From Pseudeuparius sepicola (taxonomy: Eukaryota; Arthropoda; Insecta; Coleoptera; Anthribidae), in contig OY987299.1 in assembly GCA_963920635.1 (NCBI GenBank), positions 24,878,901 to 24,942,900 on the forward strand: a DNA stretch of 64,000 nt, read 5' to 3'. This document shows, in pieces, positions 57,501 through 64,000 of the stretch (positions are counted from its first letter, which is position 1; each line of letters begins with the position of its first letter). The notes beneath the pieces were generated by a model that saw nothing but the letters and a program-made list of their open reading frames with translations, was not told where the DNA came from and did no database searches. The position numbers and the translations under genes were made by a program.

Positions 57501-58785
57501 ATTGTTTTTTATTTACTTGTTTTTGTGGCTGTCAAGCAGTTTATCTGACACAAAGTTTAAAACAGTAATTAAACTCGGGCCTTTTGCTTACTTATGCCAA
57601 ATAACATTGTGGTGGTAATTATTATCTTGTTGGCAATATTCACAGGTATTATAGGAAATCATTAATGTGTAATTTGGGTGGTCCGTTTTACATAGGGTTT
57701 AGGGTACTCGAATTCATGGCTCTAAATGATATTTAATACCCGCTTGACAGGCGACAACTGCAGCTAACTTCGGCCCGTGGATAAAAACCACCTGCAGCAA
57801 CAAGCTGAAGTTGGCAACGGGTTTTTAATCACAAGTTAGCTGCTATTGTCATTGTCGGCTTTTCAGTCTGTCACATTGTGTCTTGGTTTTTTACCTAATA
57901 GACCGTCAGACAGTGACAGATTTCCCTTACTGATTTTCTCATTTATGCCTTGGAGAGGGTTGAAAGGTAAATCGATGCTGAGTCGGAAAATAGTAATTTT
58001 AAGTTTGCCCCCCGGGGCAAACATGGAAAATTCGATTTTTCAAAACAGAAAAAAAGGTACTAATTCTCACTTATGCCATGTTTACCTTATGATTTCTTAT
58101 ACTATTCCGACCTCGAAAACCCAAAGGCATAAGTGTAGCGTGTGGAAAAAGGGATGAATTAAGGGTTTGGCAGATCACACAAAAAATGACTTGGTTTACT
58201 GACTCCGTTAAGACGAGTTGTTTCTAATAACAAAAAACGTCTTGAAATAGTTATTTATGTACCAAGGCACTGAAGTTCAACTTTTTATGACTCATGTGGA
58301 GTTTAGTTGCTGAGGCCTCTGGCCGAGGCAAATATAACGATAATGTGTACCAAATATGACTTAAATATCTCAACTAATTTGGTAAATATTCAATAAAGTC
58401 CACATATTTCTTACAACTTTAACACCCTGTAACTTTTTTTATAAGGCCTAAAAAATTATATAGTTTATAGAAGAAAGTGCGGTTATTTTTTGGTTTTCTA
58501 TCAGCTGTTTAAGTGTCACAGAATAAAACTGAATCACCCTGTATATCTACATTTAGTGTTATGTGATTGCTAATAATTATTAAGTCTTAACATAAAGGTT
58601 ATTGTCTGTGCAATTTTTTTACCATAGATCATGATAAGCCATACGAAAAAATTGAAAATACTCTTTTTGTTTGTAATTAAAATGCACGTCTAAATGTTTG
58701 ATGAAATTTAATTTTATACAAGGCAATAACTTTTGCTTATCAAATTATTGCCTAGACCTCTGTCCGAGGTGCCTGATAGTAATAC
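54522..58785. other. intronic stretch without a recognised gene
   Basis: AT-rich with short frames. CACCCTGTAAC near 58420 and CACCCTGTATAT near 58539 are isolated right-hand ends of the TACAGGGTG family. Related words CCTCTGGCCGAGG (58316) and CCTCTGTCCGAGG (58757) lie 440 bp apart. Confidence 0.4.
55277..55663 (-). other. 128-codon open frame, unrecognised
   Basis: The minus strand is open for 128 codons (with MTPLFSQLFPQLEVDLYTNQ near the start and ending SPQYWLPRPI). The + strand is open at 55281-55523. No domain or family is recognised. Mid-range GC lets both strands stay open, so this may be conserved non-coding DNA or a decayed exon. No splice sites argue for either. Confidence 0.15.
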
Positions 58786-58987
58786 CGTTGAGTGAAGGAA
58801 TATAATAAGACGCGCTACCTCCATGTATCATAGCGAGTCCACCGATTCTGGGGAGTCTCAACGTTTTTTTTTGTCGATCAGGTCGTCCTAAAGCAATTCA
58901 CCGGGACTACTACTTTCATCTCGACGCGCCGCCTTGGAGCTGAAATCTCCGCATTAGATGCCCCTCTTATTATTCCTTCCCTGAACG
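58786..58987. mobile_element. second copy of the CGTTGAGTGAGGAA MITE, 202 bp
   Basis: Begins CGTTGAGTGAAGGAATATAA and ends TTATTATTCCTTCCCTGAACG, matching the ends of 27285-27593. Flanks GTAATAC and CTGATAC agree at five of seven bases, a decayed 7-bp duplication. It is shorter than the other copy by an internal deletion. Confidence 0.75.
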
Positions 58988-60271
58988 CTGATACGTTTAA
59001 TTGCACTTTATGTTGCCAATCGTATTGCAAATAAGGTTGCAATACCTCCACTTTCTTAGAATATTTAGAAAGAAGTCGATTTTTCGGGAGAAATCTCATC
59101 ACCCTGTATTTCTAAAACGAAGCGTTTGCGGGCCATTATTCATAAGCATTTTTTAAATGGCATTTTCTAGATGTCGAAAGTTTGGCTGCTTATACAGGAT
59201 ACAGGGATACAGGGTGTCTCAGGTTTTAATCGGAAAAATTTAATAAGCATAGAACTCTAAAACAAATTAAGTTTTTTATATTTTCGATGAAATCTGCAAA
59301 TGGAATGTATTAGAAAAAATTAATAATCGAATCTACTTTTTATCATGTTTTTGCGAATGTTCTTCATACCTACCGAATTTTACGATTTTAAGTTCTGTCT
59401 AAAATACTGTTTTTGTCATGATCCAGTTGGAGTACGCATTACGTTAAAATTATTGAAAGGCTGAAAATATGGTCTTCCATTTCGTACCAGACAGTCTTAG
59501 AAACTGCATCCCTATAATTCCACCAATTCCGACCGAGTCGCTCGCCTTTTAATTTATGTGGATCAGTTCCCTCCCGCATCGCGTCCTACTACTGGAAAAT
59601 ATTGTGATGGGATTAATTCGTTCGACGGCGCAGCGCCCCAGGGCGGCCGCCGAATTTTCGCCCTGCAATCACGACAAACCGAATCAGGAATGGCTGCGCG
59701 CGACATTGTCGCAAATCGGACGTTTCGAAAATACCGATGACGAAGGGTTTTATAGCCGCGCTCGACGACCTTCCATAAAACGGCAATCGGAATTATATTA
59801 AATTCGTATAGGATGGGGGCGGTGTCGTTTTCCAGCAGTGGCGGCTTATCAGGGGCTTTTATACCCACAGATATATAACAGACAACATATCCCAGAAACG
59901 TATTATCACAGAATAAGTAGCTTTGCAACAGAAGCCTCCTTACGGAGATGTGTCAAAAATAAGCGAGCCTCCATTTCAATTTACCGAAAGACAGGCAGTA
60001 TTTTAAGCATAAATTTGGTTCTACTACAATCTCTTTGCTATGTAGATTAACGTAAAATCAAATAAAATGCCCATTATTCATGCCTTTAGAAGATATTTTG
60101 CTAAAAAGCTAGTCTCTTTTTGACTCATGTCGATTGTCTGCATTACTAGTTAGTCTGTGGTATTATTAAATCCAACTTAATTATATAATGCTACATTCAT
60201 CTGTAAAACGATCACTTCAGAATGTTTATTTTTGTCCGATGAAAAAATGCAACTGGTTTGTTTTTGTCATT
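58988..60271. other. intronic stretch with repeat ends and one island
   Basis: CACCCTGTATTTCTAAAACG at 59100 and TACAGGGATACAGGGTGTCTC at 59196 are ends of the TACAGGGTG family facing away from each other. A hAT-like end CAGTGGCGGCTTATC occurs at 59836. No gene is recognised. Confidence 0.45.
59556..59810. other. GC-rich island, candidate regulatory DNA
   Basis: Contains CGACGGCGCAGCGCCCCAGG, GGCGGCCGCC, and posterior-Hox-like TTTTATAG and CCATAAAAC words. Three overlapping frames on both strands are open, which argues for composition and not coding. Not repeated in the window. Confidence 0.3.
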
Positions 60272-61121
60272 CTACAGGATGTCCAAAAAATTAATGCCAA
60301 ATTTTTTTTCTCGTATTCAACTCTTCAAAAACAAAAACTCTTAATAACTCAATTTCCTATCCGGTATTTTTCCCCATTAAAATAACGCTAACAAGTTGTT
60401 TAAGGATAACAAACTCGGAAGTAACGCGTAGGAATCGATGATTCATACTATCTTCATAGTTTTTGTTAGCTTCTTTCCGGCCAGGCACGAGTTACTTAGC
60501 TGTGTTCACACACGTTCGGAGTGAGGTGCAGGAACATTTTGTGACAATGCCGATATTTAAAATAATAAAGAATTCGCCAATAATAATATAAGCTTACGGC
60601 GAAATTCATGGGAACTGTCTTGAGGACTTCAGGCTCGTAGGAAGTATACAAAACGATTCCCGAATTGTCTCACCCCAAATAGGCACACATCACACATTTT
60701 TTGCTTCTATTTTACAAGTGATAGTGGTACAAGTACTTAGAGAAAACGGATATTTTCCCGATCACGGCAGACAACAGCCCATATCGTATTGGTATGTATA
60801 TATGTTGCAAATTATTCTGGCATTAGAACTGGTAGTATAGAATATAGAAGACTAGCTTTACAGCACAACGTATCAAAAGTTCTTGCAATTGGGGTCTTGC
60901 GGAAACTACGACAGTTTTGGTAGTTTTAATAATTTTTATACTTTTTTATTTTCGTCCCCATTCTTTGTGGTTTTTTTTTATTATTACTTAGTTAACCAAG
61001 AATTTCGACTTACGCCCAGTGGCGGGTATCAAAAACCCATTTTTTTACTTTTGACTTTGACGAGTTAGATATAGATATACGTGGTTAAAATTTTGGTACT
61101 TATTTCTGGGACCTCCTCATA
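60272..61121 (+). mobile_element. dispersed repeat family, copy 2 (about 850 bp, both ends)
   Basis: Left CTACAGGATGTCCAAAAAAT and right ATTTCTGGGACCTCCTCATAG are imperfect inverted ends. The right end inverted, GTCCCAGAAATAAGTACC, matches the left end of copy 1 at 48903 better than its own left end. The shared core is ACACGTTCGGAGTGAGGTGC and GGACTTCAGGCTCGTAGGAA. No transposase; the frame at 60883-61068 is not recognised. Confidence 0.65.
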
Positions 61122-62406
61122 GACATGTACGCCGTGCTCCTATCGCGCAATTTCTAAATCTTTTGCCAGTTTGTTGATTCGCAAATTAATGGATATGGAG
61201 CTAATTTATACAATAGGATTATAGAATATTTAATCATTTCTCAACTTTTCATTTCTAATTAGTTATGTACAAAAATTTGGACAACAATTTATCCCTGAAG
61301 TATGCTGAAATGGATATATTTGCAACATTTTTTCCTTATTTCCCTGAAAGCATCGTTCGCCTCTTCTATAGAAAGTTTCACAGCCTTCCACGAAAATTAT
61401 TTTCTTAAATCTCCTTCTGAAAAAACCGAAAGCCTCCCAGAGTTTCCCGTAGCCCACGCTCATTTTTCATTTCGAACCGCAAAGCCTTCTCGCGAATCCA
61501 CTAAATTCCCTGCCCCCGCCCCAGAAATAATTACACCATGGTTTACATTTCCACGGCACACGAAGCGAATTGATTTATTTAATAGCCCAGGAACATTAGA
61601 AAAACCACACGCACTCGCATAAAAAGAAAGTAAGACTGGAAATTTCCACATTCTACTTCTTCTTTCGCGGGCTTGTCATATTTTATTATGAAATCTACCT
61701 TTTCATTTAGTTAGGTACATATTTGATTTTATATTAAATGACATCAATTTTCAAATAAAAAGTAATCATGCAATTGTCTACTACTACCGATGATCCAACT
61801 CCTTTTGGACCACAGGTTCAATATTCCTTGAATGTCCGGACTGTTATAGGCAGATGCTTCCAACTGGTTGGGGAGTCCCTGCAATATTCATATTCAGTTG
61901 GCCAGACTCTGACGTCAATTTAATCAGATCCGGACGTGTTTTTTCTTGTTAGCCCGCTGAAATCTCGGCAAACGCCCGAGGGATCTCCAATTTGCGAAGC
62001 ACGATTTGCACTGTGCACCGAAACCCTATTTGACTACCAAAGAAAAAGTTATGGAATGACAAATACAGTATTTGGGCAAAAAAGGCTTAGCTTGCAATTT
62101 CTGCGGTAGAAGCTTTTATTGGTGATTCTTAGGTATTTTTTAGCGCTGACGCCGAATTCTCAACTTTCCAACAAAATTCCCTCGGCAATGTTGCCATTTT
62201 ACAGAAACCATCATTTTCACGCCCGGATTTTGTGTTTTGCTCTATATAACTCGTTTACAATGCATTTATTGAAAAAATGGTTATTTTTAAAAACTGTAGA
62301 GCAGAAAATTTTACAAAGGAACTATGCATGGATCAAAAGTGACGCCTCCAGAGGGCACTGCGCAGAGCTCGCCGGCGGAAAATTGCGAGTCTCGCTGCCG
62401 CTAGAG
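61122..62406. other. intronic stretch without a recognised gene
   Basis: Frames at 61302-61622 (+) and 62119-62547 (+) have no domain, and the latter runs into the inverted repeat at 62407. No repeat ends. Confidence 0.4.
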
Positions 62407-62756
62407 ATAGAAGCAACTGACCTGGTAGGTTTTCTGAATATGAAATTGCATTTTCTGATTTATCCAACGCATCTTCATCTGTTCCCTCGTCAATTTATTC
62501 GAACAGATACTCCAGAGCGACTTCATCATCTGTCAGATCATCGATGACTTCATCTCGAGCATTTTGGCAGGCGTTGTAGTTATTGCACAAGATTGAACAT
62601 TTCTGGCCCATTTTTCTGCACCCGCATGCTGCACGACACCAAAGAAATCGCCCTGGACTTGCTGTGCGAGCAAAATTACGAGGGAACAGATGAAGATACC
62701 TTGGATGAATCAGAAGATGCAATTTCACATTCAGAAAACTTGCCAGATCAGTTGCA
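62407..62756. repeat. inverted repeat flanking a CXC-tail remnant
   Basis: Left arm about 62407-62505 and right arm about 62663-62756 are inverted copies. GCAACTGACCTGGTAGGTTT pairs with inverted GCAACTGATCTGGCAAGTTT, and ATCTTCATCTGTTCCCTCGT is shared. The arms encode (minus strand, left arm) GTDEDALDKSENAISYSENL, and the right arm on the + strand GTDEDTLDESEDAISHSENL, the same acidic tail. The loop (62506-62662) holds a cysteine-rich coding fragment. Confidence 0.8.
62495..62643 (-). pseudogene. CXC-like cysteine-rich protein tail, second locus
   Basis: The minus strand reads WCRAACGCRKMGQKCSILCN, NYNACQN, then the acidic ARDEVIDDLTDDEVALEYLF, with a TAA after Glu. In the same frame beyond that stop comes IDEGTDEDALDKSENAISYS, so the stop is probably a mutation in a longer acidic tail. 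C-x-C, CRKxG and ACxN spacing are those of CXC (tesmin/TSO1-like) modules. It aligns with the fragment at 7399-7581 (CRRSG, ACLN, then an acidic IDDDLNDD). No start codon belongs to it; only a tail remains. Function unknown; the family call is by motif. Confidence 0.55.
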
Positions 62757-63031
62757 TTTATTATTATTGCAGCGTTGCGTTGCGTTTGAAAAGCTTCACA
62801 CCTAAATTGATTTCCCAATGAACAAATTATGCAAAATTTTAAACGTTGCAGCTGATCTAGGCCACTTTTACTTTGAACAGCTTATTTTATATTGCACTTT
62901 ACTACGTCCAACTATTTCTTTTTCTAAAAATTGCTATATATATTATGTTTGAAGTCATCCGTTTTTAAGAAATCGTTGTTTTTTTAAATGCAAAAAATTT
63001 TAAGTAGTTTGTTCAATACACATTTCTTTCA

Positions 63032-63132
63032 GATGCAAATTGTTGCCCAGAACAGCAGCTGTGTTCAGCTCTGACGAGGAGCCTCGCCCTTCCACTACTG
63101 TAAAGCGTTCCAGGATGTCAAGGAAGAGCTGA
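63032..63132 (+). other. possible 3' terminal exon, unrecognised
   Basis: ACATTTCTTTCAG is a good acceptor. The following frame reads RCKLLPRTAAVFSSDEEPRP then STTVKRSRMSRKS and a stop at 63130. Ser-Asp-Glu-Glu and the basic end look protein-like and could end a transposon-associated gene. No partner exon was identified, and the piece is short. Confidence 0.2.
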
Positions 63133-63282
63133 ATTTTCCGATAGTTTTCTAACTGCTTTTCAATAATTATTTTAATGAAATTATACGTTTTTAACTTCTA
63201 ATTATTCAATTTTTATTTATGTCCATTCTGTCTTTATTTGCATTAACAAGCAGTGCAAGGGAGGAGGGCGAGGGACGGGGGG

Positions 63283-63535
63283 ATATACAGGGTGACCGTA
63301 TTTCGAGTCTATGCAAGGGGATCTTGGTTATCTTAAGAGGTCGGTTAAATTGGGGCAAAGTTGCGGAATTTGATGCCGAGTAACATGGTAAAAAGAAATT
63401 TTGGCTGGCCCTTTTCGTTTTGAAAATAATGCGAAAAAACTGAAAATTGTCGTTTTCGTTTTTATTTTTTTAAGCGAAAACGAATAGCACTGGACATTTC
63501 TACGTTAAACTTACTTTTTTACAAGGAATCTAAAT
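63283..63535 (+). repeat. start of another TACAGGGTG repeat
   Basis: ATACAGGGTGACCGTATTTC opens the repeat. CGTTTTCG and CGAAAACG near 63452 form a small hairpin. No right end was found before the window closes. Confidence 0.5.
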
Positions 63536-63715
63536 ATGGCCTCGCATTTTTTTTTTCTCGCCTCACTGGACAAAGATAGGACGATCAACTTTTATTTTTC
63601 TTATGGGCGCCATATTGGATTTTTGCATTTTTGGAAAGAGGATTTTTTTCTGGTTAAAATGATATGTCACACATTATGCTTTACTTTGTTTTTCTTGCCG
63701 TTATATCAAATTAAT

Positions 63716-63804
63716 CGTTTTTGCATAGAGTGCCTTGGAAACGTAAGCCCCATAATGTTTGACGTTTTTGCAGAGAGTGCCTTGGAAACATAAGCTCCAT
63801 AATG
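63716..63804. repeat. tandem duplication, 47-bp period
   Basis: CGTTTTTGCATAGAGTGCCT and TGGAAACGTAAGCCCCATAA recur 47 bp later as CGTTTTTGCAGAGAGTGCCT and TGGAAACATAAGCTCCATAA. It lies just before the coding remnant at 63810. Confidence 0.85.
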
Positions 63805-63809
63805 AAAAA

Positions 63810-63902
63810 ATGTCATTTTCACATGAAGAAAAGCGTGACATGATTAAAATTTATTATTCCTCAAATATAAATGATGTCGAAGGGATATTGGACGAGCCAT
63901 AA
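63810..63902 (+). pseudogene. N-terminal fragment of a mobile-element protein (DUF4817/HTH-like)
   Basis: ATG at 63810 opens MSFSHEEKRDMIKIYYSSNI then NDVEGILDEP and a stop. The pattern (start, charged run, Asp-Met, hydrophobic-Tyr, Asn-rich turn) resembles the opening helix of the DUF4817-type helix-turn-helix that begins many insect transposon proteins. More coding-like sequence follows in another frame to the window edge. The stop and shift suggest a dead copy. Tentative. Confidence 0.35.
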
Positions 63903-64000
63903 ACAATTATTTAAGGAAAAGTGCTGCATTGTGCTTTGAGGAACAAGGAGGACAAATTGAACATTTATTGTAAAATAGGAATGTCTACTCGTCTAGCTTT

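Noticed and set aside
62119..62547. 142-codon + strand frame
   Set aside because: Its last third is the antisense of the acidic CXC tail arm. The rest has no known domain, so the length comes from the inverted repeat.

Overview
This window looks like nuclear DNA from an insect, possibly a beetle (the order is a guess). It is AT-rich and almost empty of open coding sequence. It is full of degenerate DNA transposons of the mariner, Tc1 and hAT kinds, and of many repeats whose ends read TACAGGGTG. No bacterial-style gene layout, tRNA, rRNA or CRISPR array was seen, and no reverse transcriptase was recognised.

Only one host coding exon is well supported: 32999-33178 on the + strand. It has a strong start context, a stop upstream in frame, a tiny upstream ORF, and a GTAAGT donor directly after codon 60. 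Its last residues, LKAQI, are those that precede the DNA-binding domain in insect HR3 and vertebrate ROR nuclear receptors. I therefore read it as an alternative first coding exon of an Hr3/ROR-like gene. No DNA-binding-domain exon was found in the window, so on this reading everything from 33179 to 64000 is its first intron and everything to the left is upstream or intronic DNA. GC-rich, non-repetitive islands stand out from the AT-rich background (about 8330-8760, 17395-17770, 20010-20350, 21170-21440, 23460-23830, 25370-25690, 30020-30360, 44760-44996 with 47858-48600, 51460-51740, 53640-53990, 59556-59810) and are candidate regulatory DNA. One block just upstream of the exon (32519-32642) has a diverged copy inside the intron (47901-48025).

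Layout of mobile DNA. 2-6.5 kb: TACAGGGTG repeats, including a stacked set of palindromes at 4811-6517. 6.66-8.33 kb: a 1.67-kb foldback element with arms near 700 bp, whose centre encodes a broken cysteine-rich (CXC-like) protein tail. 11.9-14.3 kb: two Tc1 transposase fragments around another repeat. 22.9-23.4 kb: an internally deleted mariner with TA target duplication. 27.3 and 58.8 kb: two copies of one small inverted-repeat element. 31.6-35 kb: several foldbacks, one an almost complete palindrome. 37.3 kb: a hAT-type MITE with an exact 8-bp target duplication. 38.1-38.7 kb: a foldback centred within another foldback. 41.2-43.2 kb: a 2-kb hAT-type element with an exact 8-bp target duplication. 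45.0-47.8 kb: a hAT-type element (exact 8-bp duplication) carrying a second hAT with a decayed transposase gene. 62.4-62.8 kb: a second CXC-tail fragment, again flanked by inverted arms.

The most unusual pattern is that both CXC-tail fragments, 55 kb apart, lie in the loop of an inverted repeat. This may mark a foldback family carrying, or derived from, a CXC-domain protein. All matches were made by eye, and no database search or alignment score stands behind them.
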